64,000 nucleotides of DNA from Lentibacillus siamensis (GCF_039522605.1 NZ_BAAADS010000001.1:496001-560000); one strand, 5' to 3'; positions 47,893 to 57,452 are shown, counted from the first letter of the stretch. Notes: generated by a model not told the origin, from the letters alone. Translations and numbers: made by a program.

Positions 47893-48214
47893 AAGATTCA
47901 TCCAATACGCTTTGGTAAATTCATGAAAATAACGCTGCATTCGACAAGAATAGTGCGTTTAACTATTCACAATTTTACTTCTTTAACATGAGCGAAAACC
48001 CCCTTCGTTACCGCTCTGTTAGAGTATACGCCCAACTACCGGCCATCCCTCGCTACTTGAATGTATCCCGGTAGAATGGTAGCCTATATAACCGTTGCTG
48101 TTCGTGAATGATTTGCTTTTTGTTTATGCATATTTTTAATGGACGGAGCAGTAATACGACGATGCATAACAATATTTATGAAAGCAAACCACATCCTATA
48201 TGAGGAGGAATTTG

Positions 48215-49684
48215 GTGCAAGTCGGAATATTCATATCACTGGGCATTTATATGCTTGGGATGTTGTTAATTGGTTACTGGTCCTATCGAAGGACAAAAAA
48301 TTTATCAGATTATATGTTGGGTGGACGTGATTTAGGTCCGGCCGTTACCGCGTTATCGGCGGGGGCATCAGACATGAGCGGCTGGATGGTTATGGGGCTG
48401 CCCGGTGCGATGTACATGACGGGGGCTGCGAGTGCTTGGCTTGCAATCGGGCTTACTGTAGGCGCTTATGTAAACTATTTAATATTGGCACCCAGATTGA
48501 GGACGTACACGGAAATTGCAAAAGACTCCATCACGATCCCGGATTATTTGGAAAACCGCTTTTTTGACTCGTCCAACATTTTACGATTGGTCTCCGGCAT
48601 TTTTATATTAATCTTTTTCATTTTATACGCATCTGCCGGCATGGTTGCAGGCGGAAAGTTATTTGAAAGTGCATTCGGGATGGGATATCACTTCGGACTG
48701 TTTCTGACAGTCGGTGTTATCGTCGCATATACACTGTTTGGTGGTTTCCTTGCTGTAAGTATGACAGACTTTGTTCAAGGTATCATTATGTTCACAGCGC
48801 TGATTTTAGTACCCATCGTCGCGATTACCGATGTCGGGGGAACACAAACATTGCTTGATGAGTTACAGCGAATTGACCCGTCATTATTGGACTTTTTCAA
48901 AGGAGCGTCCTTTGTAACGATTATATCCTTCTTAGCGTGGGGGCTTGGCTACTTTGGACAACCCCACATCATTGTACGGTTTATGGCAATCAAATCAATG
49001 AAGGATTTACGATCCGCACGCCGAATTGGAATTGGCTGGATGGCCATCTCCATCATTGGCGCAATGCTCGTCGGCCTTGTTGGGGTTGCTTATTTCAATG
49101 GATCAGGTGTCATTAATGATCCGGAGACTGTATTAATTCATTTTGCCGAAGTATTATTTAACCCATATATCACAGGATTTATTTTGGCAGCAATTCTGGC
49201 GGCAATCATGAGTACAGTATCTTCACAGCTGCTCGTTACCTCAAGCGCTGTTACGGAAGATTTTTATCGAACTTTCATTAAACGGGGAGCGTCTGACAAG
49301 GAGCTTGTTCTTGTCGGAAGGCTGGCAGTCTTAATTGTAGCGATTATTGCCCTGGTGCTTGCCTTTTCACCAAATGACACAATCCTGGGTCTCGTCGGAA
49401 ACGCATGGGCAGGATTTGGTGCTGCATTTGGGCCAGCTATTTTACTGAGCTTATACTGGAAGCGCATGACAATATGGGGAGCACTAGCAGGTATGGTCGT
49501 CGGAGGCCTGACAATTGTTATATGGCTGGTCATTCCAAGCCTGGCAAACTCCGATTTATATGAGTTAATCCCCGGATTCTTCCTAAGTCTCATTGCAATC
49601 ATTGTCGTCACGTTAATGACAGACAAACCGGAAAAACAAGTTCAGGATCAATTTGAACAAATGGAAGAAAAAATGAAGGAATAG
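48215..49684 (+). CDS. putP: sodium/proline symporter
   Basis: The product of about 489 residues has 12-13 membrane segments and the sodium:solute symporter signature including SAGASDMSGWMVMGLPGA (about 50-67), as in PutP/OpuE. It imports proline with sodium, for nutrition or osmoprotection. The GTG at 48215 has AGGAGG 6 bases upstream; the ATG at 48200 lies before that site. The stop codon abuts the 0.37-kb repeat, so the repeat has inserted exactly at the gene end. The 320 bp upstream (47893-48214) show no other gene. Confidence 0.9.
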   Translation: MQVGIFISLGIYMLGMLLIGYWSYRRTKNLSDYMLGGRDLGPAVTALSAGASDMSGWMVMGLPGAMYMTGAASAWLAIGLTVGAYVNYLILAPRLRTYTEIAKDSITIPDYLENRFFDSSNILRLVSGIFILIFFILYASAGMVAGGKLFESAFGMGYHFGLFLTVGVIVAYTLFGGFLAVSMTDFVQGIIMFTALILVPIVAITDVGGTQTLLDELQRIDPSLLDFFKGASFVTIISFLAWGLGYFGQPHIIVRFMAIKSMKDLRSARRIGIGWMAISIIGAMLVGLVGVAYFNGSGVINDPETVLIHFAEVLFNPYITGFILAAILAAIMSTVSSQLLVTSSAVTEDFYRTFIKRGASDKELVLVGRLAVLIVAIIALVLAFSPNDTILGLVGNAWAGFGAAFGPAILLSLYWKRMTIWGALAGMVVGGLTIVIWLVIPSLANSDLYELIPGFFLSLIAIIVVTLMTDKPEKQVQDQFEQMEEKMKE

Positions 49685-50046
49685 AACAAAGGCGTAAGCG
49701 CCCGTTTAGCAACGTACAAACTGTGCCCGCGCATCGCGGGTAGGTCGGCGTTGCCGCGCAAAGCGGCGGTTTTAGCCGATCTTCCTTAAATGAGATAAAG
49801 GAAACACGCCCCTTCATAGGGNNNNNNNNNNNNNNNNNNNNNNNNNNNNNNNNNNNNNNNNNNNNNNNNNNNNNNNNNNNNNNNNCTGGTTTCACCAATC
49901 GGCAAGTCTTCTTTATCGTAGTGAGGAAGTGTGAAGTTTGGGACTGCGCTAAAGCTCGTCCCATCAAAACCTCTGCTATTGCTGGGCGCTGGAGCTGGAC
50001 GTGGCTTTTCATTAATATATAGTTATCCACAAGTATTAAATTTTAT
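49685..50046. repeat. ~0.37-kb structured dispersed repeat, copy 2 (interrupted by N gap)
   Basis: Nearly identical to 20854-21220 in its first 137 bases and in its right part, including the terminal AAGTATTAAATTTTAT. It contains about 35 bp absent from copy 1 (near 49940-49975, itself with a GGGAC...GTCCC hairpin). The unread middle corresponds to 100 bases in copy 1 but is shown as 64 N. It begins right after the putP stop. Confidence 0.75.
49822..49885. other. assembly gap (64 N)
   Basis: A run of unknown bases inside repeat copy 2. The matching part of copy 1 is 100 bases (20992-21091), so the gap size is only an estimate. Such gaps arise where identical repeats collapse in assembly. Confidence 0.95.
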
Positions 50047-50060
50047 TGTGTCCTAAGCAA

Positions 50061-50145
50061 TTAGATAACTGGGTCGTCACCAAGCCTTTTGGTGACGACC
50101 TTAGTTGCTCTTATGCAGTAAGAAAGATTTTTTCTGATCTGCTTA
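50061..50145. repeat. dispersed ~90-bp hairpin repeat, copy D
   Basis: Related to copies A, B and C. The core stem is GGTCGTCACC / GGTGACGACC, in which two positions differ from copy A yet still pair, so the stem is kept by compensating changes. It sits just after the 0.37-kb repeat. The following 50146-50440 contains no clear gene. Confidence 0.65.
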
Positions 50146-50443
50146 GAACGAAGCGAGGCTGGAACAAATTTAAAAATTTAGCTCAAAAGACGAACGACAC
50201 TAGAGATAGCGAAGTATATTTCCGGAGCGACAGAATTTACCATTTAATTCGTTTTTTCGTCTAAAAAAACACTTTCTTTCCAGCTTTTTTAAATGAAAAA
50301 TTTGAATCACCCAGTTTATGCAGTTTTCCTTCTATTTTATTTTTTAAAGGTTAATTATTTCCCGGGAAATTTGTCTTACATACCAGAAAAAAATTATATT
50401 ATGGCAGGTTTTGCAATTTACATAGGAGTGTAAGTTAGGTGTA

Positions 50444-50521
50444 TCATTCATAGCCGTTTTCTATAAACTCGACCATTCCTTCCTTTTCGAAACGCTTATA
50501 CCACACATAAAAGGATACGTA
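50444..50521 (-). pseudogene. 25-codon fragment resembling a helix-turn-helix/transposase piece
   Basis: A frame without a start codon encodes a peptide with the segment WYKRFEKEGMVEF, similar in feel to the helix-turn-helix region of insertion-sequence proteins. It is too short to assign. It may be a remnant of a mobile element next to the two repeats. Confidence 0.2.
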
Positions 50522-50557
50522 TCACTTGCCGAATCTGGGCAAATGACACGCATCCCC

Positions 50558-50869
50558 CTACAACCTCCCATACAACTCGATAAATTCTTTTGCCAGGTCT
50601 TTAAACGTTGTCGCGGTCATCAAATGATCCTGTGCGTGGACAAGCAGCAGTGACAGTTCTGTTTTTTCACCGCGAGCTTCCTTTTGTATTAAACCGGTCT
50701 GCTCCCCATGTGCTTCCAGTAATTCTTTCTCGGCCTGTTCCAGCAATTGCTCAGCTTTCTTCATTTCATTTGCTTTCGCATGCTGGATTGCTTCCATCGC
50801 ATTACTTTTAGCGTCACCACTGTGCATAATGATTCCCATAATTACGTGTTCCATTTCCAATGTAGTCAT
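50558..50869 (-). CDS. PTS Lac/Cel-family IIA component
   Basis: The product of about 100 residues is all-helical, with the phosphorylation site His in LLVHAQDHLM (about residue 77). It relays phosphate from HPr to IIB of the same PTS. The ATG at 50869 abuts GGGAG, so the TTG at 50860 may be the true start. It is the last gene of the operon. The IIC gene just before it is broken. Confidence 0.88.
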   Translation of the reverse strand: MTTLEMEHVIMGIIMHSGDAKSNAMEAIQHAKANEMKKAEQLLEQAEKELLEAHGEQTGLIQKEARGEKTELSLLLVHAQDHLMTATTFKDLAKEFIELYGRL

Positions 50870-50878
50870 CTCCCTGAT

Positions 50879-51559
50879 TTATGCTGATTCTGAATCTGTA
50901 CTTGAATCGTTATTCTTTTGTTTATCAAAATAGCTTTTTGCTGCGATCTTCACAAATGGCACATATACCACAACCGCAATCACAAAGTTAACGGCTGCAA
51001 GTGCTGCACCGCGCCAGGATCCAGTGGCCAGAAATCCTCCGATGACGGGCGGTGTTGTCCATGGAATAAACGCGACAGTTTTTGGTACAATCCCTATCGA
51101 AATAACAACATAACTGAATATCGTTAAAACAACTGGCGTTACAATGAACGGAATCAATAAAATCGGATTCAAAACGACCGGGAAGCCAAATAAAATTGGT
51201 TCATTTATATTAAACAGTCCCGGCGCCACCGACAATTTGGAAACCTGATAATAGTGTTTGTGACTTCTCGCTGCAATAAATACAGCCGTAATCAGTGCAA
51301 GCGTTGCCCCTGTTCCGCCTAAATACATAAATGCATCGAAAAATGGTTTCGTAACAATATATGGGATGGCTTCACCTGCTTTGAACGCTGCAGCATTTGC
51401 CTCAATTGCCGGTAAATAAACCGCCTGCATGATCGGTTCCATCATATTGGATCCATGCAATCCAAAGAACCATAGAAGATGAATGAGTAAGGCAATCAGT
51501 ATGGCCGCGAATAATGTATTGGACAAATTCGAGATTGGAGCCTGAATAAGTTCATAAAA
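50879..51559 (-). pseudogene. C-terminal half of PTS IIC, after an in-frame TAG
   Basis: This frame continues the IIC protein directly after the TAG at 51562-51560, with no shift: residues FYELIQAP follow where the first half ends. The half carries further membrane segments and the conserved LHGSN and NINEPILFGFP motifs of Lac/Cel-type IIC, which form part of the sugar site. A TTG at 51526 is the first possible internal start but has no good ribosome binding site. Confidence 0.75.
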
Positions 51560-52183
51560 CTATTGATGAATATCCGGTACATTAACCGCCAGCAGAACCA
51601 CTTCAAACAACGCAAATATTGCAAGCGTTATCATGGAAGGGAAAAGGGAAGCAAACGATTTCGATACAGCCGGCGGTACTCCCTCCGGCATATTAATCCG
51701 CAGCCGATTACTCCCAGTGAGCCGTGTAAAAATCTCCGTTGAAACAAGTGCCGTTATAATCGCAACAAACAATCCCTGAGCACCGGCCCAGATAATCGGC
51801 AATCCGGCACCTTCCGCAATGGGCTGCATCAGGATAATCAATGAAGCAACCGAGACGATTCCCGATGACAGAGCATCTTTGTCATAAGATCTCGCCAGTT
51901 GATATGCAATCGTAAACGCTACCAAAATCGAGATTACCTGAAACGTACCTTCCCAAAGATTGCCGCCGAATTTCTTCCAGATATCTCCCCCAAACAACGA
52001 TGTCAGAAAATCCTGATACGGACCAATCGGCAAATTATTGATCAGCACTGCCATCGAACCAAGAATCATCAACGGCATAATTGTTACAAAGCCATCCCGA
52101 ATTGCTACAAGGTGCCGTTGTGACCCTATTCGTGATGCTATTGGCACAAAATGCTTTTCCATAAAGTCTATAAATCTATTCAT
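51560..52183 (-). pseudogene. N-terminal half of PTS Lac/Cel-family IIC, ended by in-frame TAG
   Basis: The first ~207 residues of a cellobiose/chitobiose-type IIC permease, with the typical opening MNRFIDFMEKHFVPIASRIG and about five membrane segments, end at a TAG inside a conserved region. The same frame continues to 50879, so one base change has broken a protein of about 434 residues. ATG 52183 follows AAGGGGTG by 10 bases. With IIC split the PTS is probably inactive unless the stop is an error or is suppressed. Confidence 0.78.
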
Positions 52184-52199
52184 CGGATAACACACCCCT

Positions 52200-52511
52200 T
52201 CATTTATTTACGAGCGTTTCCATTGCACTATTCAACACTTTCTCCCCGTTAAGCGTTCCATAATCAATACTCTCAATCACCTGTACCGGAACGTTATAAT
52301 CAGCCAGCCGTTTTTCCAGCTTTGACTTTAAAAACCGTACTTGCGGACCAAGCAGCAATATATCAATATCATCGAAATGATTGCTTGCCTCAGCTTCCGA
52401 AACGGCAAAAATAGTGATTTCCTCATCTTTTTCAGCCGCGGCTTTCTCCATTTTGGTTACCAATAAACTTGTTGACATTCCCGCCGAACAAACGAGCATT
52501 ATTTTTTTCAT
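52200..52511 (-). CDS. PTS Lac/Cel-family IIB component
   Basis: The 103-residue product has the phosphorylation-site Cys in MLVCSAGMSTS (residue 8) and the IIB Rossmann-like fold. It hands phosphate to the incoming disaccharide bound by IIC. The start overlaps the GH4 stop (ATGA-type) and has an AAAGGGGTG site. Confidence 0.9.
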   Translation of the reverse strand: MKKIMLVCSAGMSTSLLVTKMEKAAAEKDEEITIFAVSEAEASNHFDDIDILLLGPQVRFLKSKLEKRLADYNVPVQVIESIDYGTLNGEKVLNSAMETLVNK

Positions 52512-53845
52512 GACTGTACACCCCTTTTTAAATTTTCAGATGTGAATTGCGGTAAAAATTCCCGATGCGCCTCCAATAATTCATCCAGCAAAACCTTACT
52601 GTCTGCTTCATCAGCAACGAGCGGATTCATCACCATTGCCGCATACGCATCGCTATAATCACCCGTCACACCTGCCTGAACCACCAATTCCTCAAATGCT
52701 TTCATATGACTGACAATACCACATATCACCCGCGGAAGCCTGCCTGATGCAATCGGCCTCGGACCATGCTTCGTAATCACACTGTTCACTTCGATAACAC
52801 AATCATCCGGCAAATCCGGTATCGCACCATGATTTAACGTGTTAACCGTCTGCACATCTTCCCTGTCATTATAGATGGAATCCATCAGACTGCACGCAAC
52901 ATCACTGTAAAAAGCACCTCCTCTTTCCTCCAGCTGTTTCGGCTTTTCTGCTAAATCCGGATTACTGTATAACGCAAACAGTGATTTTTCCAGCTCCTGC
53001 ACCACCTCAGCCCGTGTTCCATTATCCTGAAATGCCTGTACATCTTTTTCCAGCACCTTTTTCGTCTGAAAATAATACTGATGATATGGATTCGGCAATA
53101 ATCCGATTGACTCAATAAATGTTTTGGACCAGCCGAGACTGACTATATTAGCCGGCGAATAATCCAGTTTTTCATCCGCCAATTTGTGCAATACCTCCCG
53201 GGTCCGGTCAACTCCTTTTACATACACTTTTTTTCCGAATACAAAATGGTTCATTCCGACAAATTCAATTTTGACATCCGCCGGCGCTACATGCAGTATT
53301 TCAGCCGTAGAATGCCGCATATTAAATGGAATATTGCAGACACCGATCACTTTTTGATGCGGAGAATGCTTCAGCACCGCTTCCGTAATGATTCCGGCTG
53401 GATTGGTAAAATTGATAATCCAGGCATGTGGACATATATCATGCACATCTTTTGCGATATCAAGCAGTACTGGAATCGTCCGGAATGCTTTAAAAATACC
53501 GCCGGCACCATTGGTTTCCTGTCCGACATATCCATGGCGGAGCGGAATCCGTTCATCCTTTTCACGTGCCTCCAGACCGCCAACCCGAATTTGTGTGGAT
53601 ACAAAATCAGCACCCTCCAATGCCTTCTTCCGGTCAAGCGTCCATGACAGCCGGATCGGTTTTCCCGATTTTTCAATCATCCGGTCAGCCAATCCGCCGA
53701 TAATTTCCAGCTTTTCTTTTCCTGCGTCAACATCTACCAGGACAACGTCAGATACAGGAAATGTTTCGTATCGTTTTATAAGCCCCTCGATTATCTCTGG
53801 TGTGTAACTTGATCCACCGCCGATAATCACAACTTTCAATGACAT
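52508..53845 (-). CDS. GH4 6-phospho-glycosidase (6-phospho-beta-glucosidase/chitobiose-6-phosphate hydrolase type)
   Basis: The 445-residue product has the NAD-binding motif GGGSSYTPE (about 8-16), the metal-binding Cys in GVCNIP (about 166-171), NGAGG and the His in GMNHF typical of GH4. These enzymes use NAD and Mn2+ to cleave 6-phosphorylated disaccharides. Next to a Lac/Cel PTS and a ChbG-type deacetylase it fits the role of ChbF, acting on deacetylated chitobiose-6-phosphate, although cellobiose-6-phosphate is also possible. ATG 53845 lies 9 bases after GGAGGAG. It is the first gene of the operon. Confidence 0.87.
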   Translation of the reverse strand: MSLKVVIIGGGSSYTPEIIEGLIKRYETFPVSDVVLVDVDAGKEKLEIIGGLADRMIEKSGKPIRLSWTLDRKKALEGADFVSTQIRVGGLEAREKDERIPLRHGYVGQETNGAGGIFKAFRTIPVLLDIAKDVHDICPHAWIINFTNPAGIITEAVLKHSPHQKVIGVCNIPFNMRHSTAEILHVAPADVKIEFVGMNHFVFGKKVYVKGVDRTREVLHKLADEKLDYSPANIVSLGWSKTFIESIGLLPNPYHQYYFQTKKVLEKDVQAFQDNGTRAEVVQELEKSLFALYSNPDLAEKPKQLEERGGAFYSDVACSLMDSIYNDREDVQTVNTLNHGAIPDLPDDCVIEVNSVITKHGPRPIASGRLPRVICGIVSHMKAFEELVVQAGVTGDYSDAYAAMVMNPLVADEADSKVLLDELLEAHREFLPQFTSENLKRGVQS

Positions 53846-53917
53846 AGCATTCATCTCCTCCATTTGTGCATTAAATTCCCTTTCAAAATAATCTTACAAT
53901 TATGAGGCTGATTAAAA

Positions 53918-53948
53918 TGTATCATACAAATAAATGAATGTCCAGACA
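53918..53948. promoter_or_regulatory. two candidate HutC-subfamily GntR operators
   Basis: TGTATCATACA (53918-53928) is a perfect odd-length palindrome. TGTCCAGACA (53939-53948) matches 9 of 10 positions of the HutC-type consensus yGTMTAKACr. Both lie between the divergent GH4 operon and the GntR/UTRA gene, as expected for a shared operator. Confidence 0.5.
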
Positions 53949-54037
53949 ATGTTTAATAATTGTAGTTACATTTTATTTAGTTGTTATTACCTAAATCCTG
54001 TTGTAAAATAAAACTATACAAATTGGAGGCGCCAGTC

Positions 54038-54775
54038 ATGGAAAAAAAAAGATCTTTACATGCATTTATTAAAGAGGAAATCCTAAATAAAATTAAATCC
54101 GGTGAATACGGGACCGGAAAAAAAATCCCTACCGAGCATGAACTCTGCCAAACTTTTAATACGAGCCGGACAACGATACGGACAGCACTGAACCAACTGA
54201 CTCTGGAAGGTTATTTAACAAGACAGCAGGGAAGCGGTACATTTGTCGCGGACAAAAAAGTCAGACAAACGCTGTCTAATACAGTTCACCGCTACAGCGA
54301 CCAGGTGAAAGTACAGGGAAAAAAACCGGAAATCGCACTAATCAGTATCTCGGTAGTTCCAGCAGATGAAGCACTGCAGCAGGCATTTCCTGTCGCATTA
54401 AACGATCCTGTGCAGCGCATTGAGCGGGTCCGCAAAGCGAATGATGAACCAACACAATATGAAATTTCCTTCATTCCATGGAGTACTGCACCTGGAATAA
54501 GCCAACAGCATGCCGAAACATCACTGTACAGGGCATTGAACGAAGAATATGGCATCCACATCGCTAAAACAACGGAACATATTGAAATAACCCTTGCCGA
54601 CGAAGGGCTTGGCTCCCATCTGCAGTGTGAACCCGGTTTGCCGTGTTTTTATATTGAAACCATCGCAGAAGACGGCTATGGAAATAAAGTCGAGTATTCC
54701 CGTTCCTATTTCCGAGGAGACAAAACGAATTTCATGATCGAACGGAACTATCCGAATCAGGGGGATGATGAATGA
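54038..54775 (+). CDS. GntR-family regulator with UTRA domain (HutC subfamily)
   Basis: The 245-residue product has a GntR winged helix-turn-helix (about 8-72, TFNTSRTTIRTALNQLTLEG) and a UTRA effector domain (about 95-235) that binds phosphosugars or related small molecules. It is divergent from the PTS/GH4 operon and overlaps the ChbG-type gene by 4 bases, so it likely represses all of them until the phosphorylated disaccharide appears. ATG 54038 follows TTGGAGG with an 8-base spacer. Confidence 0.87.
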   Translation: MEKKRSLHAFIKEEILNKIKSGEYGTGKKIPTEHELCQTFNTSRTTIRTALNQLTLEGYLTRQQGSGTFVADKKVRQTLSNTVHRYSDQVKVQGKKPEIALISISVVPADEALQQAFPVALNDPVQRIERVRKANDEPTQYEISFIPWSTAPGISQQHAETSLYRALNEEYGIHIAKTTEHIEITLADEGLGSHLQCEPGLPCFYIETIAEDGYGNKVEYSRSYFRGDKTNFMIERNYPNQGDDE

Positions 54776-55476
54776 TGCGTGTACTTTTTAATGCGGACGA
54801 TTTCGGCTTAACAAAAGGTGTAACGGATGGTATTATCCGGGCACATACAGAAGGGGTTGTCCAATCAACCACAATGATGATGAATGGTCATACCGTTCCC
54901 TACGCGGTCAGGCAGGCAAAAAACACCCCCACATTAGCCAGCGGCATCCACCTGGTCTTGACATGGGGAAAACCAATCAGTGACAAGGTGCCAGGCTTGT
55001 TGGGGAATGACGGTCATTTTAAGTACAACAATTCATTTGCCGACATGGAAGCACCAAATCCCGCCGAAGTAGAAAAAGAATGGCGTGCACAAATTGAAGC
55101 ATTTCTAAAAACCGGATTGTCCCTCCATCATATCGACAGTCACCATCATGTGCACGGGTGGGAACCGCTGAAAAATACTGTGAGCAAATTGGCAGCAGAA
55201 TATCAGGTTCCCGTACGTTACGTCGACTCTCTCCAGGAATATCCGGAGCTGCTGCTTACCGAACAACTGTGGCTTGGCTTCTACGGGGACGGTGTTGATG
55301 AAACTATTTTTGATAACCTGAAAAAATTGCAGACTGACTCAGTCGAGGTCATGACTCACCCTGCAGTAGTGGATAAAAGGTTAATGGAAGTAAGTTCCTA
55401 TAACGAAAAACGCAAGAAGGAACTGGAGATCTTGTCCCGCTTAACATTTCCGGATTGGGTTGAAAGGCTGGTATAG
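54772..55476 (+). CDS. ChbG/YdjC-family deacetylase (chitooligosaccharide deacetylase-like)
   Basis: The 234-residue product has the YdjC/ChbG metal-binding motifs NADDFG (about 7-12) and SHHHVHG (about 121-127). ChbG removes one acetyl group from N,N'-diacetylchitobiose (or its 6-phosphate), which is needed before the GH4 hydrolase can act. Its translational coupling to the GntR regulator and its place beside the PTS suggest the whole locus serves chitobiose. It starts with two adjacent ATGs at 54772 and 54775. Confidence 0.87.
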   Translation: MMRVLFNADDFGLTKGVTDGIIRAHTEGVVQSTTMMMNGHTVPYAVRQAKNTPTLASGIHLVLTWGKPISDKVPGLLGNDGHFKYNNSFADMEAPNPAEVEKEWRAQIEAFLKTGLSLHHIDSHHHVHGWEPLKNTVSKLAAEYQVPVRYVDSLQEYPELLLTEQLWLGFYGDGVDETIFDNLKKLQTDSVEVMTHPAVVDKRLMEVSSYNEKRKKELEILSRLTFPDWVERLV

Positions 55477-55556
55477 AAAAAGGTACGCTTGAGAACCCAT
55501 CTCCCGTCATTGACGGATCAGGCACTGCACGAGCGGACCCTAATTTGCATATTTTT

Positions 55557-55581
55557 GGCTACCTGCACGCAGCAGGTAGCC
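55557..55581. terminator. bidirectional terminator between chbG-type and BCCT genes
   Basis: GGCTACCTGC / GCAGGTAGCC with a 5-base loop, flanked by a T-rich tail on the plus strand and an A-rich run that gives Ts on the minus strand. Confidence 0.85.
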
Positions 55582-55586
55582 TTATC

Positions 55587-57125
55587 TTATTTCTTTTCAA
55601 CAATATTTTGTTCTTTTGCCATTTTCATAGCAATTTTCGGTGCATCCCAAAGTGACGGGAGCAGCAGTAAGGAAACGGGGACGGCTGTTACAACAATAAA
55701 GTTTTGCAAAGCACCAATGCTTCCCTCTCCAATCGCCAGCAATGAAACGGCAACGAATCCAAACATAAGCGCCCAGAAAACACGATAGAAACGATTAGGT
55801 TCATCCTTGCCGCTTAATGTCACTGCAACCGTATAGGACATCGAGTCTGCGGTAGTCGCCACAAAGATTATCGTACAAAGAAGGAATCCGATGGACAATG
55901 CAATACCCAATGGAATCTGGCTCATGATTGCATTTACCGCTGCCGGCATACCGTTTTCCTGGAGCGCAGAAGAAACAGAACCGGGATTTTGCATTTCATA
56001 AAATATCCCCGATCCGCCAACAACCGTGAACCAGAAGTTACTCACAATCGCCGCGATAATGGAGACAGCAATAATCAGTTCCCGTATTGTTCTCCCTCGG
56101 GAAATTCTGCTGATAAATATCGCCATCATTGGTCCATAACCGATAAACCATCCCCAGAAAAAAATAGTCCAGGAACCAAGCCAGCTCTGGTCAACCCTGT
56201 ATAAACTCATGCTCAGGAAATTTTCAATGTAAAAACCTCCGGAACCCAAAAATAAATCAATGATGAACAAAGTTGGGCCAAGAATCAGCATGGCCACCAT
56301 CAAAATGACTGCCAAGCCAACATTCATCCTGCTGAGCCATTGGATTCCACGGTCAACACCAGTCGCTGCGGAAATTGAAGCAATCACAGCTAACAAAATA
56401 ATCACCAGACTCTGGGTAACAAACGTATCCGGAATTCCAAAGATGGCATGAAGTCCATACCCGACTTGTAAGCCGAGAAAACCAATCGGTCCAATCGTTC
56501 CGGCTGCAACCGACACAATTGATACGATATCTGCCAGGGATCCAATAAAACTTTTTTTGTAAATGCTACTGCCAAAGATTGGATATAAAAGCGTACGGGG
56601 CTTTAGCGGGTAACCCTTGTGATAATGTGCATACATGAGCACAATTGTCGTAAGAGTTCCCAAAATCGCCCAAGCTAAAAATCCCCAGTGTAAAAAACTC
56701 TGTGCCATAGCGGGGAATGCAGCCCCCATTGATCCTTTTTCCACACCTGAAAACAGCGGCGGCGTCGTCAAATAGTGATACATTGGCCCAGCTGCAGCCC
56801 AGAAAACCCCGCCACTTGCCAGAAGCGTACACATAATCATTGCGATCCACCGATAATTACCATTTTCCGGCTTATCCATATTTCCTAGCCTAACCCTGCC
56901 ATACCTTGTACATGCCAACACTAGGCCAATTACAAATGTTGCCAACAATAATAATTCCCAATAAGCTCCAAAATACTTTACTGCAAAAGAGAATGAATCA
57001 TTGATCCACTGCCCGACTAATTTATCGTTAAAAAGTGAAGCGATGATAAATAAAACAAGTAAACCACCACTTACACTAAATGCAATCCAATCCAACCCAT
57101 TCTTTTTATCTGTAGGTGTCTCCAT
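55587..57125 (-). CDS. BCCT-family betaine/carnitine/choline transporter
   Basis: The 512-residue product has 12 membrane segments and the BCCT signature ending SRISRGRTIRE in segment 8. In well-studied betaine carriers that segment reads like WTxFYWAWWxSWxPF; here it is WTIFFWGWFIGYGP, so the substrate box is altered and the substrate may not be plain glycine betaine. It is a single gene with an AGGAGG site. The carnitine operon 26 kb away makes carnitine a possible substrate. Confidence 0.87.
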   Translation of the reverse strand: METPTDKKNGLDWIAFSVSGGLLVLFIIASLFNDKLVGQWINDSFSFAVKYFGAYWELLLLATFVIGLVLACTRYGRVRLGNMDKPENGNYRWIAMIMCTLLASGGVFWAAAGPMYHYLTTPPLFSGVEKGSMGAAFPAMAQSFLHWGFLAWAILGTLTTIVLMYAHYHKGYPLKPRTLLYPIFGSSIYKKSFIGSLADIVSIVSVAAGTIGPIGFLGLQVGYGLHAIFGIPDTFVTQSLVIILLAVIASISAATGVDRGIQWLSRMNVGLAVILMVAMLILGPTLFIIDLFLGSGGFYIENFLSMSLYRVDQSWLGSWTIFFWGWFIGYGPMMAIFISRISRGRTIRELIIAVSIIAAIVSNFWFTVVGGSGIFYEMQNPGSVSSALQENGMPAAVNAIMSQIPLGIALSIGFLLCTIIFVATTADSMSYTVAVTLSGKDEPNRFYRVFWALMFGFVAVSLLAIGEGSIGALQNFIVVTAVPVSLLLLPSLWDAPKIAMKMAKEQNIVEKK

Positions 57126-57342
57126 TACTTTCCTCCTAAAATTTCACAATATCTTTCCATTTTTACTGCTTTTTTATTCAACTTTTTTTACGACACCCCA
57201 AGCACCACACGCTTCCCTAATTATACGTATACAAATGAATGATAATTTGCCCTTTCAATAACGAACCAGCGAACAATTATATGCGACTGTAGTAAATAAG
57301 TCAAAAACTATTTTTACTAAACCGGAATTTGTTTATATCATA

Positions 57343-57375
57343 AAAAAAAGACAATCAGCTAAAGATCGTCTTTTT
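57343..57375 (-). terminator. intrinsic terminator downstream of the pRiA4b ORF-3 gene
   Basis: Minus strand: AAAAAGAC-x-ATC, loop, GAT-x-GTC followed by eight Ts. It lies 210 bp past the pRiA4b ORF-3 gene and would also shield the BCCT promoter. Confidence 0.7.
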
Positions 57376-57452
57376 GAATTCCTGTATTTTTTCCACACGA
57401 CAAAGAAGAGCCATTCTTAAAAGAAAAAGCATCACAAAAGATTGAATATGAT

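Noticed and set aside
49608..50030. 140-codon minus-strand ORF across the N gap
   Set aside because: It depends on unknown bases and on the repeat; the same peptide piece appears opposite repeat copy 1 (20802-20987) without gene signals.
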